Source: Nocardiopsis sp. FIRDI 009
GTDB taxonomy: Bacteria; Actinomycetota; Actinomycetes; Streptosporangiales; Streptosporangiaceae
Direction: 5' to 3'
Length of the DNA stretch: 64,000 bases
Assembly: GCF_003386285.1 (NCBI RefSeq)
Contig: NZ_QPNC01000019.1
Location: forward strand, 310,001-374,000
Shown: positions 51,022 to 59,655 of the stretch, in pieces
Layout of the letters: the number at the start of each line of letters is the position of its first letter
Numbering within the stretch: position 1 is the first letter of the stretch
Made by a program: the position numbers and the translations under genes
Notes under the pieces: model-generated
Database searches by the model: none
The model's input: the letters and a program-made list of their open reading frames with translations, nothing else
Told to the model about the DNA's origin: nothing

Positions 51022-51861
51022 TCACCCGCTCCGGCGGGCGCGCCTGTGCTCCAGGAACCGGCGCAGGACCTCGTTGAACCGGTCCGGTCGTTCCAGGTTG
51101 GGTAGGTGGGCGGCCCCCTCCACGATCTCCAGCACCGAGTCCGGCACGAGCACGTGCATGGCCTCGGCGATCTCGGGCGGGGTGAAGGGGTCCTCCCTGC
51201 CCGCCACCAGGAGCGTCGGACACGACACCCGTTTGAGCAGTGGCACGTGGTCGGGTCGCCGGGCCCGCCCCCGCAGGGCGGCCGCGGCCCCCTCCGGCGG
51301 GGTCGCGCGCATCATGGCGCGCACGTGCGCGGCGACCCCGGGCATCCCACGCACGTTGGCCGGGCTCATCATGCCCACGATCATCTCGTCGGCGTACCCG
51401 TCCATGCCCTCGGCCGACAGGCGCTCGGCCGTCCGCTGGCGTTCCCGCCGGCCCTGCTCGGTCTCGGCGTGCGGGGTGGTGGCCGCCAGGGTGAGTGTGT
51501 CGACCCCGTCGGGGAAGAGCCGGTACAGCTCCAGCGCGACCTGGGCCCCCATCGACAGCCCGACGATCCCCACCACGTCCAGTCCCAGGCGGTTGAGCAG
51601 GGCCGCCAGGTCGCGGGCGAACGTCTCCAGGGTCGTGGTCCCAGGGACGACCGAGCTGTTTCCGTACCCGCGCAGGTCGGGGGCGATGACCCGGTAGCCG
51701 CGCCCGGCCAGGGCCCGTACCTGCGGGTCCCACATCGTGCGGTCGAAGGGGTGGCCGTGGATCATCAGAAGGGGGTAGCCGGCTCCACGGTCGGTGTAGC
51801 TGACGTCGATCCCGCGCACGGAGGCAGTGCCCGGGCTGTCGCTGTTCGCGGTATTCGTCAT
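51022..51861 (-). CDS. Alpha/beta hydrolase
   Basis: Predicted 279-residue soluble hydrolase. Oxyanion loop MIHGHPFDRTMW, RGYGNS, nucleophile elbow GLSMGAQ (Ser about 105), acid in LVAGREDPFTPP and His in EGAAHLPNLERP are all in place. It resembles 3-oxoadipate enol-lactonase and haloperoxidase-like hydrolases, but the substrate is not clear. It starts 22 bp after the stop of the upstream MFS gene on the same strand, so the two likely form an operon. ATG at 51859-51861. Confidence 0.9.
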   Translation of the reverse strand: MTNTANSDSPGTASVRGIDVSYTDRGAGYPLLMIHGHPFDRTMWDPQVRALAGRGYRVIAPDLRGYGNSSVVPGTTTLETFARDLAALLNRLGLDVVGIVGLSMGAQVALELYRLFPDGVDTLTLAATTPHAETEQGRRERQRTAERLSAEGMDGYADEMIVGMMSPANVRGMPGVAAHVRAMMRATPPEGAAAALRGRARRPDHVPLLKRVSCPTLLVAGREDPFTPPEIAEAMHVLVPDSVLEIVEGAAHLPNLERPDRFNEVLRRFLEHRRARRSG

Positions 51862-51883
51862 CTGATATCCCACGGCCTCGATG

Positions 51884-53164
51884 CTATTGGCTCGCACACG
51901 AACTGTCTCGGTCCCGTCGCGCACCGGAGCGCGCCCACACCGCCGCGGCCAGCAGATAGGGGGCCGCGAACAGGGCGAAGGTCTGCGCGTGTCCGAGGAG
52001 GGCGAACACGCCCGCGTACACGGCGTAGGAGGTGAGGGTGAGGCCGTCGGTGCCCAGCCCGGCCAGGGAGGTCACCGTGGCGCGGCTGGGGCCGGTGATA
52101 CCGTCCTGCAACCGTGCGTCGACGAGGACGTCCATGGCCTGGCAGGTGCCGAAACCCACTCCGATCAGAACCCACCCGACGGGGCCGCCCAGCAGCGCGC
52201 CCGTCCCGATCGCGATCCCGGCCGCCCCCAGCAGCCACGGCAGGGCGGGGGCGGGCAGGCGTGCGGCGGGACCGGCGGCCAGCCCGCCGACGCTGGCGCC
52301 GGTCCAGGCCACCAGGACGACGAACGGCACCGTCTCGACCGGGGTGCCGGACTCGATCGCCAGCAACGGCAGGTACTCGTCCAACACACCCCAGAACGTT
52401 CCGACCACGACCACGAGCACGATCGCCGCACGCACGGTGCGGCTGGCACGGGCCTCGGCCAGTCCGGCGCGCAACGCGGCGGTGTAGGCGGACACGGACG
52501 GCGCCTCGGCGGCCTCCGCGTCGTCCGCGCCGTCGTCGCGGGTACGCCTCCCGTCGGCCGGGGTCGTCACGGCGCCCGCACGGTGTTCGGGCAGGGCCAG
52601 CCCGGCGAGGGAGCACAGCACGCACGCGGCGACGCTCGCCGCGCCGACCGCCGGATAGCCGCCCGCGGACATGACGGGGATCGCCAGCAGCACGGCGCCG
52701 CCCGCGGCCACCACCCCCAGTGTGCGCCGCACGCCCATGACCGCGGCGTAGCGGTCCCCCGCGCCCCGGAGGGCGAGCTCGGTGTGCACCAGCGCCTCCA
52801 GGGCGCCGGAGGACAGGGCGCCGCCCGCCCCCCACAGGACGAAGCCCAGGGCGAAGGCCCAGTAGGAGGGCGCCACCAGCCACAGGGTGAAACCCACGGC
52901 GGACAGGAGCGGGGCGGCGGCCAGCAGGTAGCGTCGCGGGACCACGTCGGCCCAGGCGCCGGACGGCACGGCCACCAGGAGCCCGGTCGCGGACCAGACG
53001 AAGAACAGGGAGCTGATCTGGGCCACCGACAGGCCGTGCTCATGGAACAGCAGCGCGTACAGGGGGTAGAGGAGGATGAACTCCTCGGTGGCGGCGTAGG
53101 CGTACAGCGGCAGCGTCAGACGCGCCGTGCGGGCGTCGGGCGCACGGGAGGACAGGGTCGGCAT
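51884..53164 (-). CDS. MFS transporter
   Basis: Predicted 426-residue membrane transporter. About 12 helices; helix 1 starts LYAYAATEEFILLYPLYALLF, then SGAWADVVPRRYLLAA is the loop 2-3 motif. A hydrophilic, acidic central loop (about residues 200-235, GRRTRDDGADDAEAAEAP) separates the two halves. Substrate unknown; many similar actinobacterial proteins are predicted exporters. ATG at 53162-53164 is chosen over an upstream TTG. Operon with the alpha/beta hydrolase gene. Confidence 0.83.
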   Translation of the reverse strand: MPTLSSRAPDARTARLTLPLYAYAATEEFILLYPLYALLFHEHGLSVAQISSLFFVWSATGLLVAVPSGAWADVVPRRYLLAAAPLLSAVGFTLWLVAPSYWAFALGFVLWGAGGALSSGALEALVHTELALRGAGDRYAAVMGVRRTLGVVAAGGAVLLAIPVMSAGGYPAVGAASVAACVLCSLAGLALPEHRAGAVTTPADGRRTRDDGADDAEAAEAPSVSAYTAALRAGLAEARASRTVRAAIVLVVVVGTFWGVLDEYLPLLAIESGTPVETVPFVVLVAWTGASVGGLAAGPAARLPAPALPWLLGAAGIAIGTGALLGGPVGWVLIGVGFGTCQAMDVLVDARLQDGITGPSRATVTSLAGLGTDGLTLTSYAVYAGVFALLGHAQTFALFAAPYLLAAAVWARSGARRDRDSSCASQ

Positions 53165-53389
53165 GAAGGTCTTTCGGTCGCACGACAAAGGACACCGGGT
53201 GTGGGGTCCTCCCGGTGGTCCGCGTGCGTGTGCCGTCGACCGGCCCCTGTCGGGGGATCAATGTCGCTTGCGCATGGCACCACCCTATACCGGAGGCGCG
53301 GGGTGGGAGGAGACCGTCTTTCCCGTGCGGGCGCGATGCGGTAGGCAGGGACACGCGGATCACAGGGGCGGACGCGATCGGAGGCACGT

Positions 53390-54151
53390 ATGGACGGCAC
53401 ACGGACCACGCGGGCGCTGCTGTGGGCGGGGGTGGTCTCCGGGCCGTCGTTCGTCGCCGGGTTCCTCGTGGTCGGTGCCGTGCACCTTCCCGACTACGAC
53501 CCGGTCCGCCACCCGGTGAGCGGTCTGGTCCTGGGCGAGTACGGGTGGGCGCAGACGGTCAACTTCCTCGTCGCCGGGACCCTGGGCCTCGCCTACGCGG
53601 TGGGGCTGCGCCGCGCCCTCAGACCTCGTCCCGTGACGGCGCCGGAACGGGCCGCCGGACCGGAGCGCCGCCGGGTCGCGGGTTCGGTGTGGACGCCCCT
53701 GGCGGTGGGCGCCTACGGGATCGGGCTATTCGGTGCCGGTGTGTTCGTCACCGACCCGGTCAGCGGCTACCCTCCCGGCACGCCCGACCTGATCGTGTAC
53801 ACCCCCGTCGGCGTGCTCCACGACGTCTTCTCCACCCCCGTCTTCCTGGGCCTGCCCGTGGCCATGGTCGTCATGGCCCGCGCGATGGCCCGCTGGGGGC
53901 GTCCCGGTTGGGCCGTGTACTCGCTGCTCACCGCGGTGGTCTTCGTGGTGTGCTTCGTGCTGGCCAGCCTGGGTTTCGCCCAGACGGAGGGGTGGGCGCC
54001 CCTCGGCGGGCTGTTCCAGCGGCTGAGCCTGGTCAGCGGACTGACCTGGCTGTCCCTGCTCGGGCTGTACCTGTTGGGCGAGCGGCCGTTCACGGGCCGC
54101 CCGCCCACACCGCCTCCCGTCGCCGCCACCACCCGCGTCTTTGAGGACTGA
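53390..54151 (+). CDS. DUF998 membrane protein
   Basis: Predicted 253-residue integral membrane protein with about six helices. The DUF998 signature is seen in the early loop DYDPVRHPVSGLVLGEYGW (residues about 34-52) and in GVFVTDPVSGYPPGTPD, with a later VLHDVF before helix 4. The role of the family is unknown. It is monocistronic and divergent from the MFS gene at 53164. No signal peptide; the first helix begins at about residue 10. Confidence 0.85.
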   Translation: MDGTRTTRALLWAGVVSGPSFVAGFLVVGAVHLPDYDPVRHPVSGLVLGEYGWAQTVNFLVAGTLGLAYAVGLRRALRPRPVTAPERAAGPERRRVAGSVWTPLAVGAYGIGLFGAGVFVTDPVSGYPPGTPDLIVYTPVGVLHDVFSTPVFLGLPVAMVVMARAMARWGRPGWAVYSLLTAVVFVVCFVLASLGFAQTEGWAPLGGLFQRLSLVSGLTWLSLLGLYLLGERPFTGRPPTPPPVAATTRVFED

Positions 54152-54535
54152 GTGTCCACCGCCGAGCGCCCGGAGGTCGGATGACGGTCCGATCCCCGGG
54201 CAGGGGCCGTACCCGCGTTCGAGTCCAATACGGCGTGTAATCATCTAGATTCACACAGTAGCGATCTAGCATGTGGCGGAGCGGGCGGACCGACACCGAA
54301 CGCCACCAGTGCGGGCACACGGCGTCCCACCAGGACGTCACGCCCGCGGTCGGGACGCACGGCGCACACCGTGACGACCCCCGTGTTCGCGCCACGACGG
54401 AGCGTCAGCAGTTCGTCACCACGGCGCCACCAACGTTCACCGTCCGCTGGTTGGGGTGTACCGCATCGCGTGGCCGGATAGTGAACGGCCCCCTTCGCCC
54501 CCCGGCGGCGAGCCGTCCCACATCCAGGAGCCCGC
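54152..54535 (+). other. Intergenic region with palindromes and possible Pho box
   Basis: No gene supported. ATCTAGAT (54243-54250) is an 8-bp palindrome whose CTAGAT pairs with ATCTAG at 54264-54269, in a low-GC patch. A GTTCACC sequence lies at 54435-54441. The segment should contain the promoter of the PhoD phosphatase gene that follows. Confidence 0.45.
54414..54441 (+). promoter_or_regulatory. Possible PhoP (Pho box) repeat upstream of phoD
   Basis: Exact GTTCACC at 54435-54441 and a degenerate CGTCACC at 54414-54420. Streptomyces PhoP binds 11-bp repeats with this core; the repeat here is about 21 bp apart, so two units would fit, but the middle unit is poor. Confidence 0.4.
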
Positions 54536-56158
54536 ATGCCCGACACCCCCGCCCCGTACTCGTTCCCCTCCCCGCTCCCGGACACCGCCCTCCTGGCGTC
54601 CTCGACCTCCCCGTACACGACGACCCGCCGTCAGGTCCTGGTCGGCGGAGCGGTCGGACTGGGCGCCGCGGCCCTGGGGACCCTCGGCGGCGCCGAGGCC
54701 CGAGCCGACTCCACCCCCCGCTCGCCCCGGATCTCCGAGCCGTTCACCCTGGGAGTGGCCTCCGGCGACCCCCTGCCCGACAGCGTCGTGCTCTGGACCC
54801 GGCTGGCGCCCCGACCGCTGGCCGAGGACGGCCGGGGCGGCATGCCCGACTGGCGTGTCCCCGTCCAGTGGCAGGTCTCCGAGGACGAGCGGTTCCGGCG
54901 GATCAGCGCCGCCGGAACCGCGCTGGCCGAACCCGACCAGGCCCACGCCGTGCACGTGGAGGTCCAGGGGCTGCGCCCCGGAGCCCAGTACTTCTACCGC
55001 TTCCGCTGCGGCCGCGAGATCAGCCCCGTGGGCCGGACCAGGACCGCCCCGGCGCCGGGCGCCCGGGTGGACCGGTTCGCGTTCGCCTTCGCCAGCTGCC
55101 AGAGCTACACCAACGGCTACTACACCGCCCAGGCCCACCTGGCCGAGGAGGACCTGGACCTGGCCGCGTTCCTGGGCGACTACATCTACGAGACCGGTGA
55201 CCAGGGCGAGATCGGGCGCGGCCACCATCCGCCCCGGGAGGTCCGGACCCTGGCCGAGTACCGGATACGGCACGCCCAGTACAAGAGCGACGGCGACCTG
55301 CAGGCCGCGCACGCCGCCTTCCCCTGGGCCGTGGTCTTCGACGACCACGAGCTGGAGAACAACTGGGCCGACGACACCTCCTACGGCGAGGACGTTCCCC
55401 CCGAACGGTTCCTCCTGCGGCGCCAGGCGGCCTTCCGGGCCTACTACGAACACATGCCCCTGCGCCGGTCCCAGCGCCCGACCGGCCCCGACCTGCGGCT
55501 GTACCGCAGACTCCACTTCGGCGACCTGGTGGACGTGCACCTGCTGGACACGCGCCAGTACCGGGACGTCCAGGTCCCCGACGCCGACCGCGACGACCCG
55601 AACCGCACCCTGCTCGGAGCCCGGCAGCGCCAGTGGCTCCTGGACGGCCTCACGGACTCCCGGGCACGCTGGAACGTTCTGGCCCAACAGGTGTTCTTCT
55701 CCCAGCGCGACTTCGCCGACGGCGCCGCGGTCAACGTCAGCAACGACGCCTGGGACAACTACCGGGTCGAGCGCGACCGGGTGCGCGACCACCTGGCCAC
55801 GATCGCCAACCCCGTGGTGATCACCGGTGATGTGCACGCCAACTACGTCGCCGACGTCAAGGCCGACTTCGACGACCCGGACTCCGCCACCGTCGCCACC
55901 GAGCTGGTCGGGACCTCCTTCACCAGCGGGCGGGACGGGCAGGACCAGCGGCCCACCGACGCCGTCCAGCTCCGGGAGAACCCGCACATCCACTTCATCA
56001 ACCGCAACCGGGGCTACGTGCGCAACACCGTCACCCCCACCGAGTGGACGGCCGACTACCGGGTGGTGGACTACGTCTCCGCACCCGGCGCCCCCATCAC
56101 CGACCGCGCCCGCTTCGTCATCGACGCCGGCACCCCCGGCGTGCGCCCGCGAGGCTGA
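54536..56158 (+). CDS. phoD: PhoD-family alkaline phosphatase/phosphodiesterase, Tat-exported
   Basis: Predicted 540-residue exported metalloenzyme releasing phosphate from esters. The N-terminus has a twin-arginine signal (TTRRQVLVGGAVGLGAAALG, residues about 30-49). A PhoD N-terminal beta domain (FTLGVASGDPLPDSVVLWTR) is followed by the catalytic domain with AFASCQSY, FLGDYIYE, FDDHELENNW, GARQRQWLLDGL and ITGDVHANYV. These are standard PhoD Ca/Fe-site motifs. The ATG 54536 follows CAGGAG. Possible PhoP control through an upstream GTTCACC fits the role in phosphate limitation. Confidence 0.93.
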   Translation: MPDTPAPYSFPSPLPDTALLASSTSPYTTTRRQVLVGGAVGLGAAALGTLGGAEARADSTPRSPRISEPFTLGVASGDPLPDSVVLWTRLAPRPLAEDGRGGMPDWRVPVQWQVSEDERFRRISAAGTALAEPDQAHAVHVEVQGLRPGAQYFYRFRCGREISPVGRTRTAPAPGARVDRFAFAFASCQSYTNGYYTAQAHLAEEDLDLAAFLGDYIYETGDQGEIGRGHHPPREVRTLAEYRIRHAQYKSDGDLQAAHAAFPWAVVFDDHELENNWADDTSYGEDVPPERFLLRRQAAFRAYYEHMPLRRSQRPTGPDLRLYRRLHFGDLVDVHLLDTRQYRDVQVPDADRDDPNRTLLGARQRQWLLDGLTDSRARWNVLAQQVFFSQRDFADGAAVNVSNDAWDNYRVERDRVRDHLATIANPVVITGDVHANYVADVKADFDDPDSATVATELVGTSFTSGRDGQDQRPTDAVQLRENPHIHFINRNRGYVRNTVTPTEWTADYRVVDYVSAPGAPITDRARFVIDAGTPGVRPRG

Positions 56159-56302
56159 GGCGCTCGGCCGCTCGGCGTCGGATGCCGTCGCGCGGTGGCG
56201 GGCGCACGGCGGCCGCGGTCCGGCGCCGACCCCGCGACCGAGGCGGAGGGGTGTTCCCCACCCCGGTGTCCGCGCTCCCCGAAACCAGCGATACGACTAT
56301 GT

Positions 56303-56312
56303 GTAGTACTAC
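56303..56312. promoter_or_regulatory. GTAGTACTAC palindrome upstream of a flavin monooxygenase gene
   Basis: Perfect 10-bp palindrome in an AT-richer patch, 27 bp before the ATG at 56339. It may be part of the promoter/operator of that gene. Confidence 0.35.
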
Positions 56313-56338
56313 GCAATGTCGAGAATTTGGGGTCGGGT

Positions 56339-57514
56339 ATGCGCGTGCTCATCGTCGGGGCTGGAATCGCCGGAACGGCGGCGGCCAGGGGGCTCCTGGC
56401 CGCGGGGCACGAGGTGACCGTCCTTGAGAGGGCACCGGCCCTGCGTGACACCGGCTGCGCGATCATCCTGTGGCCCAACGGCACCGCGGTCCTCGACGAC
56501 CTCGGCGTCCGCCTGGACGGGGCGGGCGAACGCATCGAGGCCCTCGCCGTCCACAGCTCCCGCGGACGCCCGGTGATGTCCGTGGACACCGTGCGGCTGG
56601 AGGAGCGGTTCGGCGCCCCGACAGTGGGGATCACCCGCCCGACGCTGCTCTCCCGCCTCGTCGAGGACCTGCCCGCAGAGATCTTCCGCTTCGGCGCCCG
56701 CTGCGCCCACGTCCACGACGACGGCCGGACCGTGCGGGTGGCGACCGAGGACGGCACCGAGTACTCCGCCGACCTGCTCGTCGGCGCCGACGGCGTCAAC
56801 TCCCGGGTGCGCGCGGCGCTCTTCGGGTCCGGGCGGAGCCCGGCCGCGCGGCCGACCGGTGTGGCCACCTGGCAGGGCCTCGTCGACGCCCCGTTCGACC
56901 TCGGCTCCCGGGCCCTGATGTTCCTCGGCCGGGAGGGCGGGGTCGGGATCAACCCCGCCGGGGAGGGAAAGGTCAACTGGCTCATCGACTTCCGGCTGCG
57001 CCGGGAGGACGGCCAGGCCGCCCCGGAGGAGGCGCTCACCCTCCTGCGCCACCGGTACCGGGCGTGGGCGCCGCCCGTCACCCGGCTCCTGGGCGCGCTC
57101 ACGGCCAAGGACCTCGAACTCTTCCCGCACCGGCTCCACCCCGTGCCGCTGCGGTGGTCGAGCGGCAGGTGCGCCCTCATCGGCGACGCGGTGCACACGA
57201 TGCCCCCCATCCTGGCCCAGGGCGCCGGACAGGGGCTGGAGGACGTCGCGGCGCTGCTGCGCGCCCTCGACGGGGTCGGCGCCGACGGCGACCCGGCCGC
57301 GGCCCTGAGCGCCTACGGTCGCGGTCGCGACCGTCAGGCCGTGAGGGCCGCCAGGTCGGCCACCCAGGGCATCGCGACCTCCGGGCCGCGGACCCTCCTC
57401 CAGAGCGAGGCGGCTCTGCGCGCGGCCGTTCTGATGCCCCGCGACACGGCGACCCGGATGTTCGCGAGGATGATCGGCGGGGTCAGCACCCGGCTGTCCG
57501 CGTCCCGGCCCTGA
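56339..57514 (+). CDS. FAD-dependent monooxygenase (group A)
   Basis: Predicted 391-residue flavoprotein monooxygenase. LIVGAGIAGTAAARGL is the dinucleotide motif, GADGVNSRVRAAL the DG motif and LIGDAVHTMPPILAQGAGQG the GD motif, with the salicylate hydroxylase/zeaxanthin-epoxidase-like spacing. Similar proteins modify polyketides, aromatics or tetracycline-like drugs. Its sequence is clearly different from the two hydroxylases of the biosynthetic cluster. ATG 56339 lies within a low-GC leader; an upstream ATG at 56316 is out of frame. Confidence 0.87.
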   Translation: MRVLIVGAGIAGTAAARGLLAAGHEVTVLERAPALRDTGCAIILWPNGTAVLDDLGVRLDGAGERIEALAVHSSRGRPVMSVDTVRLEERFGAPTVGITRPTLLSRLVEDLPAEIFRFGARCAHVHDDGRTVRVATEDGTEYSADLLVGADGVNSRVRAALFGSGRSPAARPTGVATWQGLVDAPFDLGSRALMFLGREGGVGINPAGEGKVNWLIDFRLRREDGQAAPEEALTLLRHRYRAWAPPVTRLLGALTAKDLELFPHRLHPVPLRWSSGRCALIGDAVHTMPPILAQGAGQGLEDVAALLRALDGVGADGDPAAALSAYGRGRDRQAVRAARSATQGIATSGPRTLLQSEAALRAAVLMPRDTATRMFARMIGGVSTRLSASRP

Positions 57515-57544
57515 GGGGCCGGAACGTCCCGCCGGAAGGACCAC

Positions 57545-57755
57545 CACACCCGCCCCGGCAGCAGCACGAGGGGCGCGGGCGTCACCGCCGCCCGCGAAAC
57601 GGTAGGCGCGCACGACACCGAAGTCCGTGCGCGCGTGGAGGGTCCGTTCCGGCTCGGGCAGGTCGGCGGGAGCCTCGGCGTACACCTCGACGAAGCGGCC
57701 GCGGCCGCGAGCAGTTGGTGGAGCCGCTCGACACCGCGCTGGGTGCGCAAGGGGC
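57545..57755 (-). pseudogene. Degenerate N-terminal remnant of an alpha/beta hydrolase gene
   Basis: On the minus strand the segment RTQRGVERLHQLLAAAA is followed, one frame over, by FVEVYAEAPADLPEPERTL and TDFGVVRAYRFAGGGD, and then, back in the first frame, by TPAPLVLLPGR. Joined, this is the usual N-terminus of an actinobacterial alpha/beta hydrolase up to the first oxyanion strand. Two frameshifts and loss of everything after LLPGR, near the end of the flavin monooxygenase gene, show that it is a remnant. It is past the terminator of the DUF397 gene. Confidence 0.45.
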
Positions 57756-57794
57756 TCGGCGCCGGCCGTGGTCGGTCCGACGGGCGCCGAGCCC
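57752..57794. terminator. Terminator of the XRE-DUF397 operon
   Basis: GGGCTCGGCGCC (57752-57763) and its exact complement (57783-57794), 19-base loop, 7 bp after the DUF397 stop on the minus strand. Confidence 0.75.
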
Positions 57795-57801
57795 GGATCG
57801 C

Positions 57802-57984
57802 CTACTCGGCCACGCGTACCGAGGTCACGAGCGCGGCCCACTCGCGGGGGACGAAGCCGAGGTGTCCCAGCTCCCGGTGCCGGGTGTCGCGGACCAGGAC
57901 GCGCGCCCCCTCTTTGACCTCGACGCACTCGCTCCGTGCGCCGCTGTAGCTGGACTTGTGCCACTCGCCGGTCCGGTTGGTCAC
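57802..57984 (-). CDS. DUF397 protein
   Basis: Predicted 60-residue protein of the actinobacterial DUF397 family. WHKSSYSGARSECVEV (residues 8-23) is the signature, VLVRDTRH and LGFVPREWAALV follow. DUF397 proteins nearly always pair with an XRE/DUF5753 regulator, as here; in Streptomyces such pairs influence development and antibiotic production, possibly as toxin-antitoxin-like or regulator-modulator sets. The GTG start overlaps the upstream XRE stop as GTGA, so they are co-translated. Confidence 0.93.
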   Translation of the reverse strand: MTNRTGEWHKSSYSGARSECVEVKEGARVLVRDTRHRELGHLGFVPREWAALVTSVRVAE

Positions 57985-58790
57985 TCCAAGCCTCCTATGG
58001 CCCTCATCATCACTTCACGCGACGCCACCGGGGGTAGCGCCCACGTCTGCAGTTCCCCGTACACGGAGCTCAGGCGAACGACCACGTCACCGCCGAGGAG
58101 TTCGCCGCCGGACGCGTGCTCGACCTGGACCAGGGTGGGGCGGTCCCGGAACTCCAGCAGCCGGAACGCACCGGCAGCGCCACCGTAGTACGGGGTGTTC
58201 GCGGGCAGGACAAGGACTCTCGCGGTTCCGTCGGCGTCCAGCGCCAGGAGATGCTCCAACTGCTTCCTCATGACGCCGGGGGATCCGACGCGCGCGTGGA
58301 CGACCGCCTCGCTGACCACGGCCAACAGGCGGGGGTTGCTCATCTCGCGGAGCGTGTCGAGCCGGCTGACCCGAAGGCGCACGAGTCGTTCGATCTCCTC
58401 CTCGGAGTCGAGCGGTCCTCCGTCCCGGAAGATCTGCCAGGCGTACTCCGGCGTCTGGAGCATGCCAGGAATCAGGCCCGGGTTCCACATCTTGATCCCC
58501 GAGCACTGCTCCTCGGCGGTCACGATCTTGCGGTGCCAGTCGGGATCGTCCTCCGCGCGCTTCGCCTCCGTCCAGCGGCGCAGGAGGTCGCCGTTCGTAC
58601 CGAACAGGGCCTCCGCCTCGTTCAGAAAGTCCTGTTTTGGCGCCCGAAAGGCGTTTTCATATTTACTGATGGTTGACGCGCCGTACCCCGTCGCCTTGGC
58701 GGCCTGATCGAGTGTGAGCCCCTGTCGTTCACGGAGGCGGCGGAGTTCCTTGCCGAAGGTGACCCATGCTGTCATCACGTTCTCGGGCAT
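57981..58790 (-). CDS. XRE-family regulator with DUF5753 domain
   Basis: Predicted 269-residue DNA-binding protein. Residues about 10-65 are a lambda-repressor-like HTH (FGKELRRLRERQGLTLDQAA, then STISKYENAFRAP). Residues about 95-265 are the DUF5753 domain with the entry WNPGLIPGMLQTPEYA and RLLEFRDRPTLVQVEH. It is the partner of the overlapping DUF397 gene and is divergent from a HATPase gene 362 bp away. All three are commonly found together in actinomycetes. ATG at 58788-58790. Confidence 0.94.
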   Translation of the reverse strand: MPENVMTAWVTFGKELRRLRERQGLTLDQAAKATGYGASTISKYENAFRAPKQDFLNEAEALFGTNGDLLRRWTEAKRAEDDPDWHRKIVTAEEQCSGIKMWNPGLIPGMLQTPEYAWQIFRDGGPLDSEEEIERLVRLRVSRLDTLREMSNPRLLAVVSEAVVHARVGSPGVMRKQLEHLLALDADGTARVLVLPANTPYYGGAAGAFRLLEFRDRPTLVQVEHASGGELLGGDVVVRLSSVYGELQTWALPPVASREVMMRAIGGLE

Positions 58791-59152
58791 GCGGAGAACT
58801 TTACAGCAAAGCTCTACTTCCCTGTACTGCTTTCATCAGATGCCCTTCGTTTTCTGGAAAGTCATTGAAGAAGCAGTTGTCGGCCGGGACGATGTAATAC
58901 CAGCTGGTGGGTGCGGCAGGGAACCATCCTGTCGCATTCCCCCGGTTTTGGGAACCCGTCCCAACCGTCTTGGGTCGGACGCGTGCCGCCGAGGGAACCG
59001 CAGGCGATCCGGTTCCGGGGGTGGTGGCGCGGTTCGCCCTTCGTCGGGAGAGGTCAGTCCGGAACAAAAACGACAAATCAGAGAAGCCCCGGCGCCGATT
59101 CGACCGACCCGGGGCGTGGTCTCACTTCCGGCGAAACAGAAAGGAAAGACAA
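58791..59152. other. Divergent promoter region between XRE-DUF397 and HATPase genes
   Basis: No gene supported. Next to the XRE start are related sequences (TTTACAGCAAAGC, CTACTTCCCTGTACTGC, about 58800-58835) containing TACTTCCCTGTA, a possible autoregulatory site. Near 59140 is the AAAGGAAAGACAA ribosome site of the HATPase gene. Confidence 0.45.
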
Positions 59153-59614
59153 ATGAACTGTACCGCCCCGGTTCCCGAACCGCCACGGTTGCCCAGGCGC
59201 CTGCGCGGAACCCCGACCACCTCCCGGCTCATGGTCGGCTCCGACCCCGGCGACGTCGCCGTCGCCCGACGCTGGGCCGCCCAGGTGACCCACGCCGGAG
59301 TCCGCCTGGCGCGGGACGTCACGACGGTGGTGTCCGAGCTCGTCACCAACTCCCACCGGCACACCGCCTCCGGCCTGCCCGGCGGCACCACGCTCATCGA
59401 GATCGAACGTCTGCGCTTCCAGCTGGTGGTCCGCGTCACCGACGACGGCCCCCGCCCGGGGGAACCGCACCCGTCCTTCCCCCGGATGCGCGACCCCGAA
59501 CCGCTGGCGGTCGGCGGCTACGGCCTGCGCATCGTCGACACCCTCGCCCTGTACTGGGACTGGGAGGGCGACGCCGGAGGACCGCTCACCGTCCGCGCTC
59601 TCCTCGAACATTGA
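59153..59614 (+). CDS. HATPase_c (GHKL) serine-kinase-like protein
   Basis: Predicted 153-residue protein with an anti-sigma-factor-like ATP-binding domain. VSELVTNSHRHT is the N box (ELVxNxxxH), VTDDGPRPGEPHP the G1-like box, and VGGYGLRIVDTLALYWDWEG the G2/G3 region. Such small kinases are abundant in actinomycetes next to XRE-DUF397 pairs. Whether it phosphorylates a partner is unknown. ATG 59153 after AAGGAAAGACAA. Confidence 0.9.
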   Translation: MNCTAPVPEPPRLPRRLRGTPTTSRLMVGSDPGDVAVARRWAAQVTHAGVRLARDVTTVVSELVTNSHRHTASGLPGGTTLIEIERLRFQLVVRVTDDGPRPGEPHPSFPRMRDPEPLAVGGYGLRIVDTLALYWDWEGDAGGPLTVRALLEH

Positions 59615-59655
59615 TCCCGGCGCCCTCCAGCGGGGTCTGCGTCCCTCGGCGTCCG

